Positions 44,203 to 51,816 of a stretch of DNA of 64,000 nt are shown piece after piece (within the stretch, counting starts at the first letter, position 1; every line of letters starts with the position of its first letter). Under the pieces are notes generated by a model. It made no database searches, was not told the origin of the DNA, and was given only the letters and a program-made list of their open reading frames with translations. Made by a program: the position numbers and the translations under genes. The DNA is from Parvularculaceae bacterium (GTDB taxonomy: Bacteria; Pseudomonadota; Alphaproteobacteria; Caulobacterales; Parvularculaceae), in assembly GCA_028284065.1 (NCBI GenBank), contig JANQSJ010000007.1, positions 1 to 64,000 of the forward strand, given 5' to 3'.

Positions 44203-45369
44203 CTAAAACTCCACGAAGAAGAACCAGCCATAGGCAAGTAGCATCGCCGGCACAGCCGTATAGAGCGTGGCGATGAGCGATGCGCGCGGCGCGACGGCGA
44301 GGGCGGGGAAGAGCGCGTCGCCGTCATTGGAGATCGCATTGCCGAGCTGCGCCGACAGCGGAATAATCCCCTGGAGATAGAGGCTTGTCGTCAGCACCTG
44401 CGGCCCGCAGCCGGGAAGGAGGCCGACGAGAACGCCTATCAATGGCGCAATCGCGCCGGCGGATGCGAACAGGTTTCTAAGGTCCCACGCCGTCCAGAGC
44501 ATCGTCATTTCAAAAAGGAGAAACGCGATGATCACCCAGACGGTGACGAAGCAAGTGTCCGTTGTCGTCTTGTCCCAGACCCGGTCGGCCATGTCCGCGT
44601 CGGTCCGGTTCACATAGCTTGCGCTGGTGCACGGATTGATGAACCAGAGCGCGACGGAAAAGACCGCGCCCGTCGCCCCAACGGCGAGCTCAATGCCGGG
44701 TAGGCCCAGCGCCGCGTCGATGTCCATCTGAAACGCCGCCATCAGGCCGAATGCAACGCCCGGAACGAGAAGCGCGAGCCACGGCCAATTGAGCCGGCCG
44801 AACCGGAAAGGCGGCGGGCTCTTGATGCGCCGCTCCCTGCCGGCGACGCTCATGAAATCGCGGCCGTGAATCCACTCAACGACGTATCCGGAGATGGTTC
44901 CGATGACGATGCTTGCGGCCATGATCGCCAGGCCGGTTCCCGGCTCCTTGGCGATCAGCAGGAAGGCGGCGTCGCCCATGGTGGACGTCAGCACGGCGAC
45001 CACCGCGCCGAAGCCGGTGCGCCCAATGCTATATTGGGTGACGACCATAATCGCCCCGCCGCATCCGGGCAGGGCGCCGAGCGCCGCGGCGAGAGGTATC
45101 TGCTGGTTTCGGTATTTTTCGAGAAGCGCCCCGGTGTCGAGCCGGAATATGTGCTCGAGCCCGTAAAAAATCGTCAGCGTCAGCGCAACGAAGACCGTGA
45201 CGGAGATATAGGCCGACGCCAGCGTTTCCCAGAACAGCAGTCGCGTCGCCTCGCCCCCGAGGATCGCGATCGCCGCGAGCGCAATCACGACGGCGTAGCG
45301 GCCAAGCCTCGCCCGGATGGTGAGGTCCGGCGAGATCGTCATGTAGCGGGCGAGGTCGGCGGTGTTCAC
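44203..45369 (-). CDS. Putative manganese/heavy-metal transporter (ArsP_2 family, ~10 TM)
   Basis: The 388-aa inner-membrane protein has about ten hydrophobic segments. Two matched halves each carry an LPGCG motif: GALPGCGGAIMV (~97-108) and GLLPGCGPQVLT (~318-329), indicating internal duplication. This is the PF11449-type family annotated as putative manganese transporter or heavy-metal exporter; direction and metal are not proven. A TGCAA-N5-TTGCA palindrome 178 bp upstream (45547-45561) may be a Fur/Mur-type metal operator. Confidence 0.85.
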   Translation of the reverse strand: MNTADLARYMTISPDLTIRARLGRYAVVIALAAIAILGGEATRLLFWETLASAYISVTVFVALTLTIFYGLEHIFRLDTGALLEKYRNQQIPLAAALGALPGCGGAIMVVTQYSIGRTGFGAVVAVLTSTMGDAAFLLIAKEPGTGLAIMAASIVIGTISGYVVEWIHGRDFMSVAGRERRIKSPPPFRFGRLNWPWLALLVPGVAFGLMAAFQMDIDAALGLPGIELAVGATGAVFSVALWFINPCTSASYVNRTDADMADRVWDKTTTDTCFVTVWVIIAFLLFEMTMLWTAWDLRNLFASAGAIAPLIGVLVGLLPGCGPQVLTTSLYLQGIIPLSAQLGNAISNDGDALFPALAVAPRASLIATLYTAVPAMLLAYGWFFFVEF

Positions 45370-45499
45370 TGGCGCGTCGTTTCTCGGTGTCCTTCGACGG
45401 CGTGGCTAGGGCCCGCCGCATTACGCGGGCAATGTAGGCCGCGCGATGGTTCATTGCGACGCTCGGACTTTGCGACGCGACGGTCAATTCTAGATTCCG

Positions 45500-45531
45500 G
45501 GGCGACGGCGCCGCCGTCCGACCCTTTTTTT
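45500..45531 (+). terminator. Terminator-like hairpin without an upstream plus-strand gene
   Basis: The stem GACGGC-GCC-GCCGTC (45504-45518), extended by GGG (45500-45502) with CCC (45522-45524), is followed by seven T residues (45525-45531). It faces plus, but the gene to the left is on the minus strand. It may end a small RNA starting within 45370-45480 or be a chance structure. Confidence 0.45.
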
Positions 45532-45546
45532 AAGTTAAGTCAGAAT

Positions 45547-45561
45547 TGCAACCGATTTGCA
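45547..45561. promoter_or_regulatory. Candidate Fur/Mur-family metal operator
   Basis: TGCAACCGATTTGCA has 5-bp perfect inverted arms (TGCAA/TTGCA) with a 5-nt centre. Alphaproteobacterial Fur/Mur sites are commonly TGCAA-rich palindromes of this size. It lies upstream of the metal transporter gene and shares the right half ATTTGCA with the site before the TonB receptor gene. Confidence 0.35.
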
Positions 45562-45861
45562 AACGCAATGGAGGATGGCGTCGTTCGAGGCGTCGGACGA
45601 CCAAATATCCGGCCCATTGATGGGAATCGAAGAACGCTTGCGCCGGTTGATTTCTCGGCGCATGCGCGCCAAGACGAATTTTCAAACCAAGAACAAACCG
45701 TCAGAAGATCATAGTTAGGGTCGTTTCCACTTTAGCCCAGTCGTGAAAGTGGTTCCGGATTACTGATTGGGCTGGCTGCTTCATGAAACCGGCAATCCGA
45801 CAGCGATGAAACCCACGCTGGGGGACCACCAGTTCTAGGCCCCACAGTCCTCGCCTATCTC

Positions 45862-46764
45862 TCAATCACTGCCTTGAAGCGGCGCGCTTTTCCGCATACG
45901 CGACCGCTTCTCGAAGCCAAAAGCTCCCGCCAGGGCAGTTAGGAGCAATGTAAGCGCCGCCGGCGCCGGAATCTCGCTTGCGGGGAATAGACTGTCGATC
46001 AGCGCGGCTCGATCAGCGCCCTGAAGCGCGTCGGAAAAGCGCGCTTCAAAGGAGTTAAGAGCCTCGACTCCGCCACTTCGATCGCCGGAAGCCGACACGG
46101 CCAAATACACAAAAAACTCGTCCTCAGGAGCGAGCATAACCGGGTCCCCGTCGCATCCTGTAGTCAGGTCTATCATCGCTGCGCCAGGTCCGGCGGAATT
46201 GGTCTGGAATACGCCGTGTGCCAACGTTCCAGGACTTCCGCAAAATGGCGCAGAGACCGTGTCCAGGAATGGCGACTCTAGTAGAGAAAAGGTGACGGTA
46301 AGAAAATTCCGTACACCCGTCGTGGGATCGGACTCCTCCAAAAGCTCAAAATCGAGATCGGCCACCAATGGCAACTGCGTCGATTCCTCTCCCGCATATC
46401 TGTATCCCTGTTGGATAGCCGTGCTGACGAAAACTCTTCCGGCGGCTTCTGAGGTAACGGACGTGCGTATGAGGGGAAGAGAAGCCTCCCCAGAAAAATC
46501 GGCGATTAAGTTATACCCCCCAACGCCAGGAAGGACGCGCGACTCAGAAAGTCCGGCGCTAGAGGCCAAGCCGCCGATGTCCTGGCTGAGAACTCTGATC
46601 GCCGGAGGCGCTGAAAAACATCCCCGATCGGGCGGCGCTGGCGAACAGTCGTTCGCAGTAATTCTGGCGAATGAGCCGTAGACGCTTGCGTGCGCGGTTA
46701 CAAGTGAATTCAACGAAAACGCGAAGGCGGCGAAGCAAGCCAGTAAAATATGTCTAGTGCGCAT
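45862..46764 (-). CDS. PEP-CTERM-like surface protein
   Basis: The 300-aa protein has a signal peptide (HILLACFAAFAFSLNSLVTAHA). A beta-rich, low-lysine extracellular region contains two Cys pairs (CSPAPPDRGC; APFCGSP and TTGCDG). A C-terminal sorting signal follows: IPAPAALTLLLTALAGAFGF and then a basic RSRMRK tail, the pattern of VPLPA/PEP-CTERM proteins processed by an exosortase. GGGAG lies 8 bases before the ATG. No exosortase gene is in the window. Lower GC than the surroundings and the adjacent recombinase suggest acquisition. The function of the mature domain is unknown. Confidence 0.72.
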   Translation of the reverse strand: MRTRHILLACFAAFAFSLNSLVTAHASVYGSFARITANDCSPAPPDRGCFSAPPAIRVLSQDIGGLASSAGLSESRVLPGVGGYNLIADFSGEASLPLIRTSVTSEAAGRVFVSTAIQQGYRYAGEESTQLPLVADLDFELLEESDPTTGVRNFLTVTFSLLESPFLDTVSAPFCGSPGTLAHGVFQTNSAGPGAAMIDLTTGCDGDPVMLAPEDEFFVYLAVSASGDRSGGVEALNSFEARFSDALQGADRAALIDSLFPASEIPAPAALTLLLTALAGAFGFEKRSRMRKSAPLQGSD

Positions 46765-47116
46765 TCTGAAAACTCCCAATAAACAAAGAATAACTATCAA
46801 AGCTTCTTCGACGAATCCAGCCCCTCCGCGCATGGGAACTGGGGCGGCGCCTGACCAGATTTCGTCAACATTCGCACCAAGCTTCTGCAAATATGGTATC
46901 AAATGCTCGCCAAGGCCAATGAGATTGTCGTCGCTCTGTACAGATACGAAAAAGCCGGTCGGATCGGTAGGCGACATCCTGGTCCCGCAATACGGTCGCC
47001 TCAATAGAAGTTTAAGTAGTGGAACAACCACGACTGGCAGGATAGGGTTTGCGAGCTTGTGAATGTTGAGATCGTCAAGCGGCTCGATTCGCTGCTTACG
47101 AAGCGCCAGCGCCCGT
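46765..47116. other. 352-bp gap with possible gene remnant
   Basis: No confident gene. The minus-strand frame that leads into the PEP-CTERM-like gene stays open back into the recombinase gene. It includes protein-like stretches (GFFVSVQSDDNLIGLGEH, LQKLGANVDEIW), but it lacks a ribosome site and runs straight into the next signal peptide. It may be a decayed gene or chance. Confidence 0.4.
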
Positions 47117-48445
47117 TCAGCCCTCCCGGACCGCCTTCTTGCGGCCCGTGCCGTGGCGCTCGCGGCGGTCGGAGTCGATGTAGCGGTCGGTGGTCGCCAT
47201 GGAGGCGTGGCCGGCGTCGTCGCGCACATGCTCGCGCGGGCGGGTCTTCACATCCTCCGAGATGCCGGTGTGGCGTAGCCAGTGGACGGTCGCGGCCTTC
47301 AGGTCCTGGGCGTCCTCTTCCAATCCGTCAGCGGACATTTTTTCATAGGCGGCGTCGAAGCAATCCTGCACGATCCGGCGAACCTGGCGCGTCGACGAAA
47401 TCGGGCCGTCGCCGCGCGATCTCACAAGGAGGGGCGTCGCTTCGCCGGGCGTCGGCAGCGGCGTCAGTCCGCGGGCGCGGCGATAGCGCTTCAGCGCCTC
47501 CAGCATTGCGTCCGACACGACGATGGTGCGGTCCTTGTTGCCCTTGCCGGTGACGTGAAACCACCACGCCCCGTCGCGGTCGCGACGGAAGTCGCCCATG
47601 GTCGGCGTAGAGCGTTCGTCCGCCACAAGCTCCGACACGCGCAGATACATCGCGTAGAGGCAGGTCATGACGAACAGCGTGCGTTCGTGGACGGAGGGAT
47701 CGGCCGCCGCCTTTTCCTCCGCCACGTCGATCACATACTCCCATTGCAGGTTGGAGATCCGCCGCACCACGGGGCTCGACGCCTCGCGCTTCAGAAACTT
47801 GCTCTTCTGGCGGATGAGGGCGACGGGATTGAACTCCACAAGCCCTTCCTCCGTCAGGAAATCATAGAAAGAGGACACGACCGCGAAGGTCGAGCGCACC
47901 GCCGCCTGTGAGGGGCGATACTTCGTCTTCCGCGCCGGCCCGCCAGCGGCGGCCGCGCGCGCGGCCTTCGAGGTCGTTGTGACGAACGGCCGCCAGGCGG
48001 GGTTAGCGATCGTCTCCCCGCCGCGCGTTACGAACCGCGGCGTCTGGCGCGCGCCGATCCACGCCGCAGGCGGGTCGATCGCGAAGCGCGCGAACGCTTC
48101 TATGTCATCGCGGCCGAGACTGACGATCCGTCGGCGTTCGATCCGCCACGCCCATTGCAAGAGCCGCTCGATCTCGCGCCGATAGGCGTTCAGCGTCGCC
48201 GCGCTGCCGGTGTAGCTGCGCAGGAATCTAAGCGCCGCGGCGTAGTCGTCTGGCGCGCCGTCGATTGGATCGCCCGCGGGGAATAGCGCCTCCGGCGGCG
48301 GCGCGTCGATCGCGCGATGATCGCCGCGCCCGCCCGCGCCAGGCCGCACGTCGCCGAAAATCGGCGTCGGCGCGCGTCTTCGAGGATCGGGCCGCGCATT
48401 GCGCTTCGGCGTTCCGTCGGCGCGCTCCTTAGCGGCGGCGGGCAT
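47117..48445 (-). CDS. Tyrosine recombinase/integrase
   Basis: The 442-aa protein has a SAM-like core-binding domain (~65-200) and a C-terminal catalytic domain with the full active site: Arg269 (LRVSEL), Lys301 (TGKGNKDR), His388-Arg391 (HWLRH), His413 (GHASMATT) and nucleophile Tyr422 (DRYID). A disordered basic N-terminus (~1-45) and a basic C-terminal tail are extra to the XerC/D size of ~300 aa. Its own ribosome site is weak; a 17-codon frame with a strong Shine-Dalgarno overlaps its start and may couple translation. It is the only mobility gene in the window; no attachment site was found. Confidence 0.92.
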   Translation of the reverse strand: MPAAAKERADGTPKRNARPDPRRRAPTPIFGDVRPGAGGRGDHRAIDAPPPEALFPAGDPIDGAPDDYAAALRFLRSYTGSAATLNAYRREIERLLQWAWRIERRRIVSLGRDDIEAFARFAIDPPAAWIGARQTPRFVTRGGETIANPAWRPFVTTTSKAARAAAAGGPARKTKYRPSQAAVRSTFAVVSSFYDFLTEEGLVEFNPVALIRQKSKFLKREASSPVVRRISNLQWEYVIDVAEEKAAADPSVHERTLFVMTCLYAMYLRVSELVADERSTPTMGDFRRDRDGAWWFHVTGKGNKDRTIVVSDAMLEALKRYRRARGLTPLPTPGEATPLLVRSRGDGPISSTRQVRRIVQDCFDAAYEKMSADGLEEDAQDLKAATVHWLRHTGISEDVKTRPREHVRDDAGHASMATTDRYIDSDRRERHGTGRKKAVREG

Positions 48446-48482
48446 TGACGGGGCCCTGCATGGTCAATTCGACGTATGGCAT
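48429..48482 (-). CDS. 17-aa leader peptide overlapping the recombinase start
   Basis: ATG at 48482 is preceded at 5 nt by AGGAGG (within 48485-48493), one of the strongest Shine-Dalgarno sequences in the window. The frame reads MPYVELTMQGPVNARRR and stops at 48429, so it overlaps the first 17 bases of the recombinase gene in another frame. The recombinase ATG has only a weak site, so ribosomes ending here could re-initiate on it. Translation is inferred. Confidence 0.4.
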   Translation of the reverse strand: MPYVELTMQGPVNARRR

Positions 48483-48667
48483 TGCTCCCTCCTAAGCCGC
48501 TTCGCGGCCGGGCGTGAAGCCGCGCGGAGGGTGGCCATGGCTGGCGCACGGGATTTCGGCGGCGCGCGGCCTGTCGTCCCGATTAGAGATTCCTTTATCC
48601 GAAGACGAGATAGTCGTCGGCGGTGGCGACAGGGCGGGGTTCGCCCCTGCGCCGGTGGAGGGCGGCT

Positions 48668-49600
48668 ATGTTTGTTCGTGTGAGCGACGCTGTGCAAAGG
48701 GCGCGGTTTAACGCCGCCGCGAAGGACATTCTGACGACGCCGCCAATCCCAATATGCGAGAGCGCCGTCGACGGCGGCGAAGACCGGCTGACGATCGTCT
48801 CTCAGGTTCAGTCAAAGGATCTCATCCCTTACCTCGTCGCCGCGAAGAGCTTTTACCGCCGGATCGGACGCGGGCGGCTAGTTATTGTCGATGACGGCTC
48901 GCTGACCTACGCCAATCGTGAAACCTTGAGCGCGCATCTTCCGGGCGTCGCGTATCGTCCGCTGTCGGACGGAGAGCTTGACGGCCTGCCGCGCGGCGGC
49001 TGCTGGGAGCGGCTCGCTATCGCTGCGGTCGAGGCGCGCGACGCCTATGTCATCCAGCTTGACGCTGATACCGTCACGCTCGGCGACATCGGCGCCGTCG
49101 CCGCGCACGTGGAGGAGGGGCGCCCCTTCGCCATCGCCGACGGACCAATCCCCGGCATGCGATCCTTGCGCGAAATCGCGAACTATCAACGCGCGCGCAC
49201 AAGAGCCGATGCGCATGTGCAGTGCGCTGTGGAGCGCGCGCTTGACCGCGTCGGCCTGCCGCCCGAGCGGCGATATCTGCGTGGGTCGGCCGCGTTTGTC
49301 GGGTATCCGAGGCGCCCCGACATTCTCGATCTGATGCTCGAGTTCAGCGACGCCATGGCGAGCGCGCTTGGCGAACGATGGCGGGCCTCGGGGACTGAGC
49401 AGGCGACCTCAAATTATGTCGTCGCAAACACAGGGGAGGCGACGATGCTCGTCCCGCCGGACTATTCAATCCACGCGCCGGACACCGATATCGAGGCCGC
49501 GGCGTTCATTCATTTTCTTGACGAACATCGGTTTGCCGGCGGTCGCTACGCCGCAGCGGCGCGTTGCGCGATCGCGGACCTTGTCCCGAAAGCCGCGTGA
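48668..49600 (+). CDS. Glycosyltransferase-like protein (GT-A fold, DxD)
   Basis: The 310-aa protein has a nucleotide-sugar transferase-like layout: LVIVDDGSLT (~71-80), then YVIQLDADTVTLGD with the DxD metal motif at 132-134, and an acceptor-side region with GYPRRPDILDLMLEFSD. No membrane segment or signal is seen. GGAGGGC lies 6 bases before ATG 48668. There is no surrounding polysaccharide cluster, so the acceptor cannot be guessed. It lies just outside the recombinase, and its GC is like the core genome. Confidence 0.75.
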   Translation: MFVRVSDAVQRARFNAAAKDILTTPPIPICESAVDGGEDRLTIVSQVQSKDLIPYLVAAKSFYRRIGRGRLVIVDDGSLTYANRETLSAHLPGVAYRPLSDGELDGLPRGGCWERLAIAAVEARDAYVIQLDADTVTLGDIGAVAAHVEEGRPFAIADGPIPGMRSLREIANYQRARTRADAHVQCAVERALDRVGLPPERRYLRGSAAFVGYPRRPDILDLMLEFSDAMASALGERWRASGTEQATSNYVVANTGEATMLVPPDYSIHAPDTDIEAAAFIHFLDEHRFAGGRYAAAARCAIADLVPKAA

Positions 49601-49720
49601 CCCGCGCCGACTCGCAAGGGCCGCTCGGCTCAAATCCGAAAAGTCGACCGGCACGCCACAAATGTCATTCTGACGCGCCTTATTTGTATTGATTTTTCGT
49701 AACAATCGGCCGATGCAACA

Positions 49721-49735
49721 TGCGAATTATTTGCA
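49721..49735. promoter_or_regulatory. Candidate Fur-type operator before the TonB receptor
   Basis: TGCGAATTATTTGCA is a 7-1-7 inverted repeat with one mismatch (TGCGAAT/ATTTGCA), the classical Fur-box geometry. It directly precedes the AGGGG ribosome site (49735-49739) and the GTG start at 49749, where a bound repressor could block transcription or early elongation. Iron control is inferred from geometry and the receptor family. Confidence 0.45.
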
Positions 49736-49748
49736 GGGGTGTTGCGCT

Positions 49749-51809
49749 GTGACACGCATTCCGTCTTGCGCAGGGGTGTTTGCGCTGGTTTGTCAGCTGC
49801 TTTTCCTGCAATCGCCCCAGGCGAGCGCGCAGGAGATACCCGCGCAGGCCATCCGACAGACCTATGCGCCCGCCGAATTCGACCGGTTCGCGCCGCGCTC
49901 GGCGCTCGACATGGTGCGGCAGATCCCAGGCTTTTCGATCCGCGAGGGCGGCGGCGACCGCGGTTTTGGTCAGGGCGACACCAATGTGCTGATCAACGGC
50001 CGCCGCGTCTCCGGCAAGTCCAACGGACCGACCGCAGCGCTCGGGCGCATCACGGCTGGGGACGTGGTGCGGTTCGAAATCATTGACGGCGCGAGCCTCG
50101 ATATCGGCGGCCTATCCGGACAGGTCCTGAATGTCGTCACATCAGGCGGCGGCGTGAGCGGGCGATTTCGCTATTCGCCGCAGTTCCGCACCGAAGGAAC
50201 GCCGTTTCGCTGGGGCAATGCGGAGGCATCCCTTTCCGGCGGCGGCGCGCAGTCTGAATGGACGCTTAGCATTGAGAACGACCAGGACAGGTTCAACGAT
50301 TTCGGCCCGGAGTTCGTTCTGGACGGCGCCGGCGACCTCATCGATACGCGCCAGGAGCGCAACAACGACAATATCGACCGGCCTGCCCTTTCGGGCTCGT
50401 TCTCACGCGTGGCGACGAACGGCAATGTCCTGAACCTGACTGGCGAGACGCGAGGCTTCATCCAGCGGCGTACGGAGGTCTCGGATCAAAATCCGCTGGG
50501 TGAGGCCGCGCGCACGCGCGTCCTTCGTCAGACTGAGGATGAGTTCAATTACGAGCTTGGCGCTGATTATGAATTCGGCGTTCCGGGCGGACGGCTGAAA
50601 CTGATCGGCCTCTATCGGTTCGAGAACAGCCCCACGGTCAGTTCCGTGCTGTTCGATTTCGCTGACGGCAGGCCCGAGACGGGGACGGTCTTCACGCGCA
50701 ACGCCGATGAAGCCGAAGCGATCATCCGCAGTGAATATTCCTTCGGCGCGCTCGGCGGCGACTGGCAGTGGGCGCTCGAAGGGGTGCGCAATTTCGTGGA
50801 TACCGAGGCCTCGCTTGAGCGGCGCGACGCGAATGGCGTGCTGCAGCCGGCGACGCTGCCCGGCGCGACATCCCGCGTTGAGGAGGACCGCGCCGAGACC
50901 ACGCTCAATTACGGCCGCACGATTGCGCCGGGGCTCCTGCTGCAAACGTCGCTAGGCATTGAGTATTCGCAAATCAGCCAGTCCGGCGATTTCGGCCTGG
51001 TGCGCGACTTTGTCCGGCCTAAGGGCTTCGCCTCCCTGAACTGGCGGCCGACGGACGATCTTGTCGTCTCAACGAGGCTGGAGCGGGTTGTCGGCCAGCT
51101 CAACTTCTTCGACTTCATCGCTTCGGTGAACGTCAACCAGGAGCGCGCCAACGTCACAAACGTGAACCTTGTTCCGCCGCAAAGCTGGCTCCTTGAGATA
51201 GAGGTGCAGCAGTCTCTAGGCGAGTTCGGCGCGGTGACCCTGACCGGCTTCGCCGAAGATATAACCGACATTGTCGACCTTATCCCGATCGAAGGCGGCG
51301 GGCAGGCGCCGGGCAACATCGATTCCGCAACCCGCTATGGCGCGTCGCTCGACGCGACGCTTTTGTCCGATCCCACGGGGTGGCGCGGCGCGCGGCTCGA
51401 CGTGGCGATCGACTACCGAGACTCAGAAGTGATCGACCCGCTGCTCGGCGTTCCGCGGCGCATTTCCGATCGCGACTATTTCGACGTGGAGGGAACGTTT
51501 CGGCAAGATTTTCCGAACACCGACTGGGCCGCAGGCGCAGCCGTTTTCTATGAGGAGAATTCGCCGCTCGTGCGCCTTGACGAAATTGCCGTGCTCAAGC
51601 GGCCCTTCGCCTTCACCGAGGTTTTTGTCGAGCACAAGGACGTGTTCGGGATGACCCTGCGCGCCACGGTCGGGAATGTCACCGATCGCGACAATAATTT
51701 TTTCCGGACGATCTTCGAAGACCGGCTGGCCGGCGACGTAGCGTTCCGCGAGGAGCGGTTCCGCAATTTTGGTACTATCTTCACCCTTGATATCGAGGGC
51801 AGCTTTTAG
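49749..51809 (+). CDS. TonB-dependent outer-membrane receptor
   Basis: The 686-aa protein has a signal peptide (CAGVFALVCQLLFLQSPQASAQ) and a plug domain starting near RSALDMVRQIPGFSIREGGGDRGFGQ with the TNVLINGRRVSGKSN block. A C-terminal barrel of many beta strands ends TIFTLDIEGSF with terminal Phe. It imports a siderophore, heme or other large ligand using TonB energy; ligand unknown. Choice of start: GTG 49749 has AGGGG at 9 nt; an ATG at 49713 and a TTG at 49689 have no site and would place the Fur-like palindrome inside the gene. It is convergent with the PopA-like gene 7 bp away. Confidence 0.9.
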   Translation: MTRIPSCAGVFALVCQLLFLQSPQASAQEIPAQAIRQTYAPAEFDRFAPRSALDMVRQIPGFSIREGGGDRGFGQGDTNVLINGRRVSGKSNGPTAALGRITAGDVVRFEIIDGASLDIGGLSGQVLNVVTSGGGVSGRFRYSPQFRTEGTPFRWGNAEASLSGGGAQSEWTLSIENDQDRFNDFGPEFVLDGAGDLIDTRQERNNDNIDRPALSGSFSRVATNGNVLNLTGETRGFIQRRTEVSDQNPLGEAARTRVLRQTEDEFNYELGADYEFGVPGGRLKLIGLYRFENSPTVSSVLFDFADGRPETGTVFTRNADEAEAIIRSEYSFGALGGDWQWALEGVRNFVDTEASLERRDANGVLQPATLPGATSRVEEDRAETTLNYGRTIAPGLLLQTSLGIEYSQISQSGDFGLVRDFVRPKGFASLNWRPTDDLVVSTRLERVVGQLNFFDFIASVNVNQERANVTNVNLVPPQSWLLEIEVQQSLGEFGAVTLTGFAEDITDIVDLIPIEGGGQAPGNIDSATRYGASLDATLLSDPTGWRGARLDVAIDYRDSEVIDPLLGVPRRISDRDYFDVEGTFRQDFPNTDWAAGAAVFYEENSPLVRLDEIAVLKRPFAFTEVFVEHKDVFGMTLRATVGNVTDRDNNFFRTIFEDRLAGDVAFREERFRNFGTIFTLDIEGSF

Positions 51810-51816
51810 TGCGTCG

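Larger units (their letters stand above)
45370..45861. other. Intergenic region at the edge of the accessory segment
   Basis: The stretch is 492 bases with no gene. It contains the putative terminator/sRNA end at 45500-45531, the TGCAA-N5-TTGCA site at 45547-45561, and a perfect CCACTTT/AAAGTGG hairpin (45727-45733 and 45746-45752). Further imperfect pairs nearby include AGCCCAGTC/GATTGGGCT and CGGATT/AATCCG. From about 45530 rightward base composition drops below that of the flanks, consistent with the start of an acquired segment. Confidence 0.55.

Noticed and set aside
48446-48667. Attachment site or direct repeats beside the recombinase
   Set aside because: I saw no matching repeat on the other side of the segment and no tRNA 3' end nearby, so no site can be named.
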